Assembly: GCA_946480785.1 (NCBI GenBank)
Contig: CAMLLD010000023.1
Coordinates: 6,040-70,039, forward strand
Source: an uncultured Blastocatellia bacterium
GTDB taxonomy: Bacteria; Acidobacteriota; Blastocatellia; Pyrinomonadales; Pyrinomonadaceae
Length of the DNA: 64,000 nt
Direction of reading: 5' to 3'
The notes beneath the pieces were generated by a model that was given only the letters and a program-made list of their open reading frames with translations, made no database searches and was not told the origin of the DNA. Position 1 is the stretch's first letter. Each line of letters begins with the position of its first letter. The translations under genes and the position numbers were made by a program. Shown one piece after another: positions 1-8,796 of this stretch.

Positions 1-251
1 TGAATTTGCTCAAACGTTTCGGTTGAAGGAGTTAGTTTTTCCGGTGACGGTGGGAGATCTTCGAATAGCGCTGTGCTCGTTAGATGCGTTTGGACGATTG
101 GTTTTGTTTCAGTGGGGATTGGAGCCGCTGGCGTAACGTTTAAATGAATACCTTGCTCTAAACGAATGCCTTCGACGCCAAGCGCGCGCAGGTGTTCGAG
201 CTGTTTCTTTGTGTCGGTGATGAGTTGCTGGAGTTCCGGAGATGGTTTCAT
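1..251 (-). CDS. Partial uracil-DNA glycosylase-like protein (N-terminus only)
   Basis: An open reading frame runs off the left edge; 83 codons are visible. Its ATG (249-251 on the minus strand) overlaps the coaBC stop as ATGA, so the two are translationally coupled. The visible part starts MKPSPELQQLITDTKKQLEH and continues LRALGVEGIRLEQG, followed by a Pro/Thr-rich linker. A helix containing a LR.LGVEG motif and then a low-complexity linker is how many bacterial family 4/5 uracil-DNA glycosylases begin, and such genes often follow coaBC. The catalytic domain lies outside the window, so the product name is an inference from the N-terminus and position. Confidence 0.5.
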   Translation of the reverse strand, partial: MKPSPELQQLITDTKKQLEHLRALGVEGIRLEQGIHLNVTPAAPIPTETKPIVQTHLTSTALFEDLPPSPEKLTPSTETFEQI

Positions 252-1480
252 GCTGACCGAAGACTGACAATGGTATCGAGAATGCGATTAGCTGCTTCGC
301 TTTTTGAAAGCGCAGGCAGCTCAACCGGATCGTTATTTTTGGCGGTGATGATCGTGATCGCGTTAGTCGTAGTGTCAAAACCCGAATCGCTGCGCGTGAC
401 GTCATTCGCCACGATCGCATCGAGTTTTTTAGCGCGCAGCTTCTCGCGCGCATTTGCGATGACGTTTTCCGTTTCCGCCGCGAAGCCGACGACGAGCAGT
501 CCATTAGTTCGCGCCGCGGCGACGTTTGCGAGCACGTCAGGTGTTCGCTCCAGCGTGAGCATCACCGACTCCTCTGATTTTTTGATCTTCTGCGCCGCAC
601 GTTGTACCGGACGGTAGTCAGCAATCGCCGCCGCGCCAATGAACACTGACGCCCCGTGGCTTTCACGCGCGACCGCCTGATTCATCTCTTCAGCCGAAAG
701 CGCACGCACGACTCTCACGCCAGCCGGCGGATCGACAGTCGTGATTCCTACGACGACCGTAACCTCACCGCCACGTTTCAACGCTGCTTCAGCAAGCGCA
801 AATCCCATCCTGCCCGACGATCGATTCGAGATAAACCGAACCGGATCGATCTCTTCACGCGTCGCGCCAACCGTGATCAGAAACCTTTCGCCACTCAGAT
901 CCTTCTTTTGCGTCGAGCGCAAGAGTTCCAACGCAGCGGCCACGATGCGATCGGGTTCGCTGAGCCGTCCTGGTCCAATCGTGCCGCAAGCCATCTCGCC
1001 CGCGTCCGGCTCGAGAAGGTGAATCCCATCCGCGCGCAGCCGTTCGAGATTGCGCTGCGTCGCCGGATGCTGCCACATCGTCGTGTTCATCGCGGGGGCG
1101 ATCAAAACCGGCGCGTTGCACGCGAGATAAGTGGAAGTCAGAAAATCATCAGCCACGCCGTTCGCAAACTTCGCGATGATGTTGGCCGTCGCGGGCGCGA
1201 CCACCAGCAGATCGCAAGTCTGCGAAAACGTGATGTGCGCAATCGGGTCTGGATTGTCCGGCGCGTAATCGTCAACGATTACATGCGCGCCCGAAAGCGC
1301 GCGAAACGTGAGCGGCTGCACAAACTCACACGCCCGTTTCGTCATCGCCACGCGGACCACACAGCCCGCCTTCTGCAGCCCGCGCAAGACCTCCACCGCC
1401 TTGTAAGCGGCAATTCCCCCGGAGACACCGAGAGCCACGTTCGCTTTGTGCTTGTGTGCTTGAGGATCTGACGCAGACAT
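248..1480 (-). CDS. coaBC: Bifunctional phosphopantothenoylcysteine decarboxylase / phosphopantothenate-cysteine ligase
   Basis: This enzyme carries out two steps of coenzyme A synthesis in the cytosol: ligation of cysteine to 4'-phosphopantothenate (CoaB) and FMN-dependent decarboxylation (CoaC). The 410-residue length is normal. The CoaC half shows the flavin loop GVSGGIAAYKAVE near residue 19, the PAMNTTMW motif near 130 and the CGTIGPGRL substrate clamp near 165. The CoaB half begins at the TVGATREEIDPVRFISN motif near 203 and includes SSGRMGFALAEAA. The start MSASDPQ precedes the flavin fold by a short tail. The next gene downstream overlaps by four bases. Confidence 0.96.
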   Translation of the reverse strand: MSASDPQAHKHKANVALGVSGGIAAYKAVEVLRGLQKAGCVVRVAMTKRACEFVQPLTFRALSGAHVIVDDYAPDNPDPIAHITFSQTCDLLVVAPATANIIAKFANGVADDFLTSTYLACNAPVLIAPAMNTTMWQHPATQRNLERLRADGIHLLEPDAGEMACGTIGPGRLSEPDRIVAAALELLRSTQKKDLSGERFLITVGATREEIDPVRFISNRSSGRMGFALAEAALKRGGEVTVVVGITTVDPPAGVRVVRALSAEEMNQAVARESHGASVFIGAAAIADYRPVQRAAQKIKKSEESVMLTLERTPDVLANVAAARTNGLLVVGFAAETENVIANAREKLRAKKLDAIVANDVTRSDSGFDTTTNAITIITAKNNDPVELPALSKSEAANRILDTIVSLRSA

Positions 1481-1609
1481 CGCGCTTAACGGAAAACGAA
1501 GATCAATGTAACATTGCCGACAGACGTGCGCAATTTACTTAACCGGACGCCTGCTACAATGCGCGGTCAACAATACAACCAGAACATACGCGAGTCAGGC
1601 GGTAAGACG

Positions 1610-2134
1610 ATGGCCACTCTCAAGAGAAGATTACCGGCGCTTCTGATCGTCGTTGTCTTTCTCTTCACGTGTGTTCCGACCCTGAAAGCCAACAAGCGCA
1701 CCAGGCAGCGTGCCGACGACGAGTTTGGTCCAGTCGTGCGCGCCTATCTCGGTTACCTGAAGGACGAGCAGGAGGTCGTAGACGACCGCGTCAGCCGCAG
1801 GGAAGTCAGTCCGACCTATTACCGCCACAATTCGAACCGCATAAAAGCGCTACGACAAATGGCGATCAAGCTGGCCCGCGAGTCGAACAACGACTATCTG
1901 CCTGAGCTGGAAGCCGTTTCCGCGAGCGAACTGGGCCTGCTTTTTGGCTCGGAAGCCCCTGCGCCGGCGCGTCTGAAGGTTGGGGAAGTGGTCCGGAAGA
2001 CGTTCCGTTTCCTTGGCGTGGTCCGGACCGGCGAGGTGTTTTATTTATTTGCCCGGCTGGATCCCTACGAACAGGCCGAGCTCAGGGAAAAGGCGGATTC
2101 CAGCAAAGCGGAGGCGAGCCGGCCGCAGGAATGA
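1610..2134 (+). CDS. Secreted protein of unknown function
   Basis: The protein has 174 residues from the ATG at 1610, which follows a purine-rich ggcggtaag. An upstream in-frame ATG at 1514 would add a tail with no signal character, so I prefer 1610. Residues 1-26 (MATLKRRLPALLIVVVFLFT, then CVPTLKA) form a signal peptide. The mature part is charged and helical (ADDEFGPVVRAYLGYLKDEQ near 35), then carries a short beta-rich segment (VRKTFRFLGVVRTGEVFYLF) and a Glu/Lys-rich tail. I do not recognise a family. It is divergent from coaBC and probably acts in the periplasm. Confidence 0.75.
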   Translation: MATLKRRLPALLIVVVFLFTCVPTLKANKRTRQRADDEFGPVVRAYLGYLKDEQEVVDDRVSRREVSPTYYRHNSNRIKALRQMAIKLARESNNDYLPELEAVSASELGLLFGSEAPAPARLKVGEVVRKTFRFLGVVRTGEVFYLFARLDPYEQAELREKADSSKAEASRPQE

Positions 2135-2184
2135 TCGCGCGTGGTCCTGACACAGTTTTGTGGCAATGTCGGCCCAAATGTTTG

Positions 2185-2213
2185 TTGACAGAGAACTTTT
2201 ATTAGTGTAATAA
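2185..2213 (+). promoter_or_regulatory. Candidate sigma-70 type promoter of the FecR-domain gene
   Basis: A perfect TTGACA at 2185-2190 is followed after 17 bases by TAATAA at 2208-2213, a weak -10 match. The region around it is AT-rich compared with its surroundings. Transcription from here would give a leader of about 140 bases before the ATG at 2363. The -35 box and spacing are convincing; the -10 box is not. Confidence 0.45.
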
Positions 2214-2362
2214 ATCCCAAGCGTTAAGTGGTTTCGACGCGTAATTTCTGGCAATTAAGTGCTTTGCAGGTTTTGCAACCTCAGACGATAGTTTCCCACG
2301 ACTGTTAGGCCGTCGCGGTACGCAATAAAGACCTTGTGTTACACATTACGGGAGGAAAGTTG

Positions 2363-3055
2363 ATGATCAGCAAATCTTGGAGCCGCAAGTCCATCGCGAC
2401 TGCTGTGGCGGTTGCCGTTTTGAGTGTCTACTCAATGGTGGTATTGGCTGCGCCAGGCGCCAAGGCGTCAGGCGAGTTGTCGGTCTCCGGGCAAGTGACG
2501 GTGAACGGCCAAAAGGTTATCTCTGGTGGCACGGTGTTTTCGGATTCGACGATTAGCACCGCGGCTCAAAGCAGCGCATCGGTGAACATTAGCAAGGTCG
2601 GACGCGTTGAACTCGCTCCGAACAGCAATCTTCGCCTCAGCTTCTCTGACAACAGCATCACAGCGATGCTCGAAACCGGCAGTGCCCAGGTATCGACCTT
2701 AGCCGGTAAGACCGTTAACCTGACCACCAAAGACGGAACAGTTGTGGTCGATGGCAGCCAGGCTACCACCTTCACGGTGAGTGCTCTGCGCGGCCGCACA
2801 TCAGTTGCCACTCAGTCGGGTGTCGCGCAGTTCCGCACCGGCAATACTTCGAAGCAGATCGCAGCCGGCGAGAGTGCAACCGCGGGAACTCCGAATCCGC
2901 AGGGTGACGATGATGACGATGGTCTGAGTGGTGGCGCGCTGGCCGTGCTGCTGTTGGCTATCGGTGGCGCGGTGGCAGGTGTTCTTTATGCTGCGTTCCA
3001 CAACAACGACCTTAACTTCGGCGGCAGCGTTACCGTAGTCAGCCCGACCAAGTAA
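2363..3055 (+). CDS. Secreted FecR-domain protein
   Basis: The protein has 230 residues from the ATG at 2363, chosen because a strong Shine-Dalgarno sequence (ggaggaaa, 2351-2358) lies just upstream. Residues 1-30 are a signal peptide (KSIATAVAVAVLSVYSMVV). The body from about 35 to 150 is beta-rich with the FecR-type layout: ISGGTVFSDSTISTA, a VELAPNSNLRL strand, LETGSAQVSTLAGKTVNLTT. A DDDDD run near 185 precedes a hydrophobic, Gly/Ala-rich helix (ALAVLLLAIGGAVAGVLYAA) that could anchor the C-terminus. FecR-like modules of this kind are common in acidobacterial exported proteins; the role here is unknown. A terminator hairpin follows at 3125. Confidence 0.75.
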   Translation: MISKSWSRKSIATAVAVAVLSVYSMVVLAAPGAKASGELSVSGQVTVNGQKVISGGTVFSDSTISTAAQSSASVNISKVGRVELAPNSNLRLSFSDNSITAMLETGSAQVSTLAGKTVNLTTKDGTVVVDGSQATTFTVSALRGRTSVATQSGVAQFRTGNTSKQIAAGESATAGTPNPQGDDDDDGLSGGALAVLLLAIGGAVAGVLYAAFHNNDLNFGGSVTVVSPTK

Positions 3056-3124
3056 AGTTTCGTCCGGTTGGTAAAAGCACTGTGGCACTGGCAATCAGCG
3101 CTGCGGTCACTATGAATTGACTCT

Positions 3125-3163
3125 GCGGGTCACGCGAGAACTGCGCGTGGCCCGCAAGATTTT
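3125..3163 (+). terminator. Intrinsic terminator-like hairpin after the FecR gene
   Basis: The arm 3125-3136 pairs with 3144-3155 over 12 bp, including one G-T pair, around a 7-base loop. A short T run (3160-3163) follows. It sits between the FecR gene stop and the dehydrogenase start at 3207. The stem is strong and the T tract weak. Confidence 0.55.
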
Positions 3164-3206
3164 GCCCGCATGTTTTCGTCGGCCCCTGCCGTCTAGGAAT
3201 CTCCGA

Positions 3207-4505
3207 ATGCATATCGCAGTTATTGGAACAGGCTATGTAGGACTCGTTACGGGAGCCTGCTTTGCCGAGTTTGGTGTCGACGTCACTTGCGTGGACGTTG
3301 ACGAAGGGAAGATCAAAAATCTGCTCAACGGCGATATGCCGATCTACGAGCCGGGTCTCGAGCAACTGGTTGCCAAGAACAGTCAGGCCGGACGGCTGCG
3401 ATTCACGACCGACGTTCGCCAGGCTGTCGAACAGGCGCTCGTGATTTTTCTCGCCGTGGGCACGCCACCGAAGGAAGACGGCTCTCCCGACATGAGGTTT
3501 GTGGAGGAAGCAGCGGGCTCGATTGCGGATTACATGAACGGCTACAAGGTGATCGTCACGAAGTCGACGGTGCCGATCGGGACGGGGGAACACCTTCGCA
3601 CACTGATCGCCGAGCGTAAAAAGACGAAAGCCACGTTTGGTATCGTTTCGAATCCCGAGTTTCTGCGCGAAGGCGCAGCGATCAACGACTTCATGCGGCC
3701 CGATCGCGTCGTGCTCGGCAGCCGCGACGAAGAAGCGATCGCGATCATGAAAGACTTGTATCGCCCGCTTTATCTGATTGAAGCGCCTTTCGTGATCACG
3801 TCACTCGAAGCCGCCGAGTTAACGAAATACGCTGCCAACGCTTTTCTCGCCACCAAGATTTCCTTCATCAATGAGATTGCGAACCTGTGCGACAAGATCG
3901 GTTGCGACGTTCACGACGTGGCGCGCGCGATCGGCATGGACAAACGCATCGGCAGTAAGTTCCTTCATCCTGGTCCGGGTTTTGGCGGTTCCTGTTTTCC
4001 GAAGGACACGAGTGCGTTGCAGTCGGTAGCGAAGCAGTACGAATGCGAAACGTTGATTGTCGATGCGGTGATCAAAGTCAACCAGAAGCAAAGCGAACTG
4101 ATGCTCGCCAAGATTCGCGAGCTCGTCGGCACGCTTCAGGGCAAGACGATCGCGGTGTTGGGACTCGCGTTCAAACCCGAAACAGACGACATGCGGGAGG
4201 CGCCGGCAATCCCGATCATCAAGAGTCTCGTCGCGGACGGCGCAAAAGTTCGCGCTTACGATCCGGTGGCGATGTCGGAAGCGAAGAAGTTACCGTTGAA
4301 GATCGAGTATGCCGACGATGAATACGCAGCGGTGGCCGGTGCTGACGCGCTCGTCTTTATCACCGAGTGGAACCAGTTTCGCGCGCTCGATCTCGCCCGC
4401 ATTCGCGACCTCATGGCGACGCCGAAAGTCGCCGACCTCCGCAACATTTACGATCCCGATGACATGAGAGAACTTGGTTTTCAATATGTGGGTGTGGGCC
4501 GATAA
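3207..4505 (+). CDS. UDP-glucose/GDP-mannose dehydrogenase family protein
   Basis: This is an NAD-dependent four-electron oxidase of nucleotide sugars, most likely UDP-glucose 6-dehydrogenase, giving UDP-glucuronate for surface polysaccharide. It has 432 residues from the ATG at 3207, where the sequence MHIAVIGTGYVGLVTGACFA opens the Rossmann fold; the upstream in-frame extension from 3117 reads through the terminator hairpin and is rejected. Also visible are AVGTPPKEDGSPD near 92, STVPIGTG near 120, the catalytic Cys263 in GFGGSCFPKD, and the C-terminal domain with VLGLAFKPETDDMREAPA. It lies 3 bases upstream of an epimerase gene, consistent with a two-gene sugar-nucleotide operon. Confidence 0.93.
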   Translation: MHIAVIGTGYVGLVTGACFAEFGVDVTCVDVDEGKIKNLLNGDMPIYEPGLEQLVAKNSQAGRLRFTTDVRQAVEQALVIFLAVGTPPKEDGSPDMRFVEEAAGSIADYMNGYKVIVTKSTVPIGTGEHLRTLIAERKKTKATFGIVSNPEFLREGAAINDFMRPDRVVLGSRDEEAIAIMKDLYRPLYLIEAPFVITSLEAAELTKYAANAFLATKISFINEIANLCDKIGCDVHDVARAIGMDKRIGSKFLHPGPGFGGSCFPKDTSALQSVAKQYECETLIVDAVIKVNQKQSELMLAKIRELVGTLQGKTIAVLGLAFKPETDDMREAPAIPIIKSLVADGAKVRAYDPVAMSEAKKLPLKIEYADDEYAAVAGADALVFITEWNQFRALDLARIRDLMATPKVADLRNIYDPDDMRELGFQYVGVGR

Positions 4506-4508
4506 ACG

Positions 4509-5468
4509 ATGCCGTTAACGGGAACAGTGGTCGTAACAGGTGGCGCCGGCTTCATTGGTTCGCACATTGCAGCCGCGCTTAGCAACAGCGGTGCGCGCGT
4601 CAGAGTGCTCGACGATCTCTCGACCGGCCATCGTGAGAACCTCGAAGAGATAGGCGGCGACATCGATTTCATCGAGGGCAGTGTTGCCGATGAAGCTCTC
4701 GTGCAGAAAGCACTCCAGGGCGCGGAAGTGGTTTTTCACGAGGCGGCGATTCCGTCGGTGCCGCGCTCGGTCGAGGCGCCGAAACAGACGCACATCGCAT
4801 CAGTAGACGGCACGTTTTCTCTCCTGTTGGCGGCGCGCGATCAGAAGGTGCGACGCGTGGTCTATGCGGCGTCGAGCTCGGCTTACGGAGATCAGCCGAC
4901 GCTGCCGAAGTCCGAACAGATGCTGCCGGATCCGTTGTCGCCTTACGCGGTGGCGAAACTCGTGGGCGAGTACTACTGCCGCGTCTTCACGCGTGTTTAC
5001 GGACTTGAGACGGTGGCGCTGCGCTACTTCAACGTGTTTGGACCACGACAAGATCCGACCTCGCAATACTCGGGCGTCGTTTCGCGTTTCATCAGCGCGT
5101 TGCTCGGCAACGGGACGCCGATGATCTTTGGCGACGGCGAACAGTCGCGTGATTTCACTTACATCGACAACGTTGTCGCCGCGAACCTCAGCGCGGCGGA
5201 TGCGCCGGGCGCGTCGGGCAAAGTCATCAACGTCGCAAACGGCGAGCGCATCACGTTGAACCAATTGCTTGCGGTGCTGAAAGAATTGACGGGCAGGCCG
5301 GACGTGAACGCCGAGTACGCTGCGCCGCGCGTGGGCGACGTGAAGCACAGTCTCGCTGACAACACGATGGCCCGCGAGCTGCTCGGTTACGAATGCAAAG
5401 TGGGTTTGCGTGAAGGTTTGAAACGAACCATGGATTGGTGGCAGACGAGCCGCTTTGCGAATTCCTAG
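4509..5468 (+). CDS. NAD-dependent epimerase/dehydratase family protein (UDP-sugar 4-epimerase-like)
   Basis: This extended short-chain dehydrogenase of 319 residues probably interconverts UDP-sugars at C4. The NAD site [14 protein letters not shown] starts near residue 11, the catalytic Ser/Tyr/Lys set appears as [10 protein letters not shown] near 120 and [13 protein letters not shown] near 145, and [12 protein letters not shown] near 175 is typical of GalE/WbpP-like enzymes. It follows the UDP-sugar dehydrogenase by 3 bases, so the pair probably supplies an activated uronic acid or epimer for envelope glycans. The exact substrate cannot be told. Its stop overlaps the stop of convergent mtnA by four bases. 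Confidence 0.9.
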   Translation: MPLTGTVVVTGGAGFIGSHIAAALSNSGARVRVLDDLSTGHRENLEEIGGDIDFIEGSVADEALVQKALQGAEVVFHEAAIPSVPRSVEAPKQTHIASVDGTFSLLLAARDQKVRRVVYAASSSAYGDQPTLPKSEQMLPDPLSPYAVAKLVGEYYCRVFTRVYGLETVALRYFNVFGPRQDPTSQYSGVVSRFISALLGNGTPMIFGDGEQSRDFTYIDNVVAANLSAADAPGASGKVINVANGERITLNQLLAVLKELTGRPDVNAEYAAPRVGDVKHSLADNTMARELLGYECKVGLREGLKRTMDWWQTSRFANS

Positions 5469-6523
5469 TTTCTTTCCGCGGTCTGGAATAGTTCCTTCAA
5501 GCTCTCATCGTACGGCGCACGCGCGACGCCTTTGTCCGTAATGATCGCCGCGATTAAGTGATTCGGCGTTACGTCAAACGCGGGGTTGTGAACCTTGATG
5601 CCGTCCGGCGCCAACTGGTGGTCGCGAATGTGAGTTACCTCAGCCGGATCGCGTTCCTCGATCGGAATCTCATCGCCTGAATGCAACGACATATCTAGCG
5701 TCGTCAAAGGCGCGGCAACGTAGAACGGAATGTTGTGTTCGCGCGCGAGCACCGCAACCATGTAAGTGCCGATCTTGTTTGCCGTGTCGCCGTTTGCGGC
5801 GATGCGATCCGCGCCCACAACGACCGCATCGACCTTGCCGCTCTTCATCACATGCCCGGCCATGTTGTCGGTGATCACCGTGACCGGAATATCGTCCTTC
5901 GCTAGTTCCCACGCCGTCAGTCGTAAGCCTTGTAGAAACGGCCGCGTCTCATCGGCGATCACCGCGATCTTTTTTCCAGCGTCACGCGCCCCGCGGATGA
6001 CGCCGAGCGCTGTGCCGTAATCCCCCGCGGTAGCCAGCGCGCCGGCGTTACAATGTGTGAGCACGGTGGCGCCGTCGGGAAGCAATGGACCACCAAACTT
6101 TCCGATCGCGCGATTAGCGGCGATGTCTTCTTCGAAGATCGCGAGTGCTTCCGCGATGAGAATCTTCTTCATTTCTTCCACGTCGTTCGTGGTGGCTTTC
6201 GCGCCGCGAAAGGTCGCGCGCATGCGTTCGATGGCCCAGAAGAGGTTCACCGCGGTCGGACGCGTCTTGCCCATGTAGTCGCAGATGTATTGGAAGTCGT
6301 CTTCGAGATCGGCGATTGAAGTGCCGACTGACTGGCTCGCGCCGAGCGCGATGCCCATCGCGGCGGAGACGCCGATCGCGGGCGCGCCACGCACGACCAT
6401 TTTCCTGATCGCTTCCGCGACTTCATCGTAAGAACGCAGCATCAGGTAGACTTCCTGCGACGGCAGGAGTCGTTGATCGAGCATGCGTACGCCGTCTTTT
6501 GTCCATTCCACAGTTTTGATCAT
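5465..6523 (-). CDS. mtnA: S-methyl-5-thioribose-1-phosphate isomerase
   Basis: MtnA converts 5-methylthioribose 1-phosphate to the ribulose form in methionine salvage. The 352-residue length is standard. Diagnostic segments are [20 protein letters not shown] near 41, [19 protein letters not shown] near 155 with the catalytic Cys, [15 protein letters not shown] near 195, and [20 protein letters not shown] near 235 with the catalytic Asp. No other methionine-salvage gene is visible in the window. It reads away from the cobalamin riboswitch on the opposite strand. Confidence 0.95.
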   Translation of the reverse strand: MIKTVEWTKDGVRMLDQRLLPSQEVYLMLRSYDEVAEAIRKMVVRGAPAIGVSAAMGIALGASQSVGTSIADLEDDFQYICDYMGKTRPTAVNLFWAIERMRATFRGAKATTNDVEEMKKILIAEALAIFEEDIAANRAIGKFGGPLLPDGATVLTHCNAGALATAGDYGTALGVIRGARDAGKKIAVIADETRPFLQGLRLTAWELAKDDIPVTVITDNMAGHVMKSGKVDAVVVGADRIAANGDTANKIGTYMVAVLAREHNIPFYVAAPLTTLDMSLHSGDEIPIEERDPAEVTHIRDHQLAPDGIKVHNPAFDVTPNHLIAAIITDKGVARAPYDESLKELFQTAERN

Positions 6524-6596
6524 CGTGCGCGAATCTTATCACGGATGAAGCGGATCGAGTTGACACCCGCGGAAAGCGCGTGATAGTGTGCGGCGC

Positions 6597-6790
6597 GTTG
6601 GACCGATCTTTGTAGAGATAAAAACGTCCGGGTGCCCCGAAAAAGGGGAGAATAGGGAAGCGGGTGTGAATCCCGCGCGGTCGCGCCACTGTGATGAGAA
6701 CGTTGTTCTCTAAGCCAGGAGACCTGCCCGACGTTGCAGCCTCTTCAACACTCGCGCAAGGTGTTCAGGCCGCACACGGGTTTCCTATTT
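6597..6790 (+). ncRNA. Cobalamin riboswitch (aptamer)
   Basis: The conserved core is directly visible: GGTGCC at 6631, GGGAAGCGGGTGTGAATCCC at 6655-6674, the GCGCCACTGTGA segment near 6683-6694, and the B12 box AGCCAGGAGACCTGCC at 6713-6728. It precedes the btuFCD-TonB receptor operon on the same strand, the expected target. The 5' end is approximate because the peripheral stems cannot be drawn with confidence by eye. Binding of adenosylcobalamin or a related corrinoid should lower expression of B12 import. Confidence 0.93.
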
Positions 6791-6791
6791 G

Positions 6792-6840
6792 AGTCCCGCT
6801 GATGCCTGTTTCCTTCGCGAAACAGGAGGTCAGCGGGACT
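6792..6840 (+). promoter_or_regulatory. Riboswitch expression platform: hairpin sequestering the btuF ribosome binding site
   Basis: The arm 6792-6802 pairs perfectly with 6830-6840 (11 bp), and inside it 6805-6812 pairs perfectly with 6819-6826 (8 bp) around a 6-base loop. The purine-rich AGGAGG at 6824-6829, the only good Shine-Dalgarno sequence before btuF, is partly paired and partly in the internal loop of this hairpin. TTTGTCGTTGTT follows, so it might also act as a weak terminator. The structure fits an OFF switch formed when cobalamin is bound. Confidence 0.75.
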
Positions 6841-7779
6841 TTGTCGTTGTTACCACAAATTCAGTTCAGACGGTTCTTGATCTTACTCGGCGTGCTGTTG
6901 CTCGCGGCGGCGTTCGCGTGTTCGACGGGGCGCACGCCGACGCCAAGTTCCTCCTCTTCGACCGCGCAACTGACGGATGATGCGGGTCGCGTGGTAACTG
7001 TTCCGCAGCGCGTCGATCGTGTGATCACGCTCGCGCCGAACCTCACCGAGATCGTGTTTGCGATCGGCGCGGGGGATCGCCTCGTCGGTAACACGACCTA
7101 CTGCGATTATCCAGCGGAAGCTAAGAACATCGCCAAGATCGGCGACACGCTGCATCCCAACCTCGAACGGATCATCGCTTTGAAACCGCAAGTCGTGCTG
7201 ATCTCGACTGCCTCGCAGCTCGAGACTTTCACCCAGCAATTACAGAATCAAAACATCGTCGCCTTCGTTACCGACCCGCACGATCTCGATGGCGTGTTTC
7301 GTTCAATCGAACAAGTGGGCTGGATCATGGGCCAGCAGCAACAAGCCAACGGGCTCGTGGCGAAACTGCGCGAGCGCACGAATGCGGTGGAGCAAGCGGT
7401 GAAGAACCTGCCGCCGGTCCGTGTTTTCTATCAGGCCTCCGGCGAACCGCTCTACGTTCCCGGCCACGATGCTTTCGTCACCGATCTGATTCGCCGTGCG
7501 GGCGGGATCTCGGTCACTGCGGACGTGCCTGGCGCGTGGCCCAAGTTCAGTAACGAGTCCGCGCTCGCGGCGAAACCCGAAGCGATCATTTTGCCGACCG
7601 GCGGCTCGATGGGCGCGGCGAATTCCACGGTCGCCGAAGCGTTGCGCAACTCGCCCGCGGTGCTCGCCGGGCGCGTTTACAAAATCAACGACGATCATCT
7701 CGCGCGGCCTGGACCACGCGTGGTGGACGGGCTCGAAGAGATGGCCCGTGCACTTCATCCGGAAGCTTTCAAGCAATGA
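6841..7779 (+). CDS. btuF: Cobalamin-binding lipoprotein of the BtuCDF ABC importer
   Basis: This is the periplasmic corrinoid-binding protein. I place the start at TTG 6841, 11 bases after AGGAGG; TTG 6847 is also possible. The ATG at 6802 lies inside the riboswitch hairpin with no Shine-Dalgarno sequence. The N-terminus is a lipoprotein signal (RRFLILLGVLLLAAAFAC). The mature protein has the helical-backbone binding fold: TDDAGRVVTVPQRVDRVITL, APNLTEIVFAIGAGDRLVG, YCDYPAEAKNIAKIGD and IIALKPQVVLIS. It overlaps btuC by ATGA. Family membership is clear; the cobalamin substrate follows from the riboswitch. Confidence 0.88.
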   Translation: MSLLPQIQFRRFLILLGVLLLAAAFACSTGRTPTPSSSSSTAQLTDDAGRVVTVPQRVDRVITLAPNLTEIVFAIGAGDRLVGNTTYCDYPAEAKNIAKIGDTLHPNLERIIALKPQVVLISTASQLETFTQQLQNQNIVAFVTDPHDLDGVFRSIEQVGWIMGQQQQANGLVAKLRERTNAVEQAVKNLPPVRVFYQASGEPLYVPGHDAFVTDLIRRAGGISVTADVPGAWPKFSNESALAAKPEAIILPTGGSMGAANSTVAEALRNSPAVLAGRVYKINDDHLARPGPRVVDGLEEMARALHPEAFKQ

Positions 7780-8789
7780 CGACGACGCGCGTCACACTTC
7801 GGCGCACTTTGATCGCTTGCGGCGCGCTTACGCTCGCGCTGGTCGCGGCGATCGTGGCGTTGTCGTTGATCGGCAGCGAACGATTACCCGCGAGTGCGTC
7901 GCTCTGCGCGATCTTCACCGCAGGCACGTCGCCGTGCGGTCTGTCGCGCGACCAGTACGACATTCTGTTTCAGCTTCGTTTGCCGCGGATTTTGTTGGCG
8001 GCGGCGGTGGGCGGTTCGCTCGCGACGGCGGGCGCGAGTTATCAGGCGCTGCTGCGCAATCCGCTCGCGGAGCCGTACCTGCTTGGCGTCTCAAACGGTG
8101 CGGCGGTGGGGACGATGATCGCGCTCGTCTTCTTCGGCGCGTTCGAGTGGAGCCGGCCGGTGCTGGCGTTTGCGGGTGCTTTGATCGCGACCATCGCCGT
8201 TTACCAACTCGCGCGCGGACGCACCGGCGCGACGCCCGAGCGTTTGATACTCGCCGGCGTGATCGTTACGACATTTCTTTCGTCGGCGATCGTGTTCGTC
8301 ACGACGCTGATGGATGCGACGCGGATCAGATCGTTCACGTTCTGGCTGCTCGGAGATCTCTCTGGTCCAACCGGAGGATTGCTGCCGGTCGTGATCGCAA
8401 TCGCGTTGCTCGGCACGCTTGCGCTGACGCTGAATGCGCGTTCGCTGAACTTGCTGATGCTTGGCGAACGCGATGCGTTTGATCTCGGCGTGGAAGTGGG
8501 ACGCGTGCGGATTCTGGTTTTCGTCGTGGCGAGTTTGTTGGTGGGAAGTTCGGTCGCGGCGAGTGGTTCGGTCGGTTACGTCGGTCTGGTGGTGCCGCAT
8601 CTGGTGCGACTCTCGCTCGGCAGCGATAACCGGATCAGCATTCCGGCCGCGGCGCTCGGTGGCGCGTTGTTTGTGATCGTGGCGGACACAGTCGCGCGCA
8701 CGATCATCGCTCCGCGCGAACTGCCCGTCGGCGCCATCACGGCGCTCATTGGCGCGCCCTTGTTCATTTACCTCTTGAAGCGCGTGTGA
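7776..8789 (+). CDS. btuC: Vitamin B12 ABC transporter permease
   Basis: This FecCD-family inner-membrane permease has 337 residues with about ten hydrophobic helices. The segments LRLPRILLAAAVGGSLATAG near 65, LLRNPLAEPYLLGVSNGAAV near 92 and GSVGYVGLVVPHLVRL near 267 are diagnostic; the last is the loop contacting the ATPase. It begins within the btuF stop (ATGA) and is followed 7 bases after its stop by the ATPase gene. Family members also move iron-siderophores, but the operon's riboswitch supports cobalamin. Confidence 0.92.
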   Translation: MTTTRVTLRRTLIACGALTLALVAAIVALSLIGSERLPASASLCAIFTAGTSPCGLSRDQYDILFQLRLPRILLAAAVGGSLATAGASYQALLRNPLAEPYLLGVSNGAAVGTMIALVFFGAFEWSRPVLAFAGALIATIAVYQLARGRTGATPERLILAGVIVTTFLSSAIVFVTTLMDATRIRSFTFWLLGDLSGPTGGLLPVVIAIALLGTLALTLNARSLNLLMLGERDAFDLGVEVGRVRILVFVVASLLVGSSVAASGSVGYVGLVVPHLVRLSLGSDNRISIPAAALGGALFVIVADTVARTIIAPRELPVGAITALIGAPLFIYLLKRV

Positions 8790-8796
8790 GTCAGAG

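Noticed and set aside
6802..6840. ATG at 6802 as the btuF start
   Set aside because: It sits inside the riboswitch hairpin without a Shine-Dalgarno sequence; TTG 6841 is better placed.
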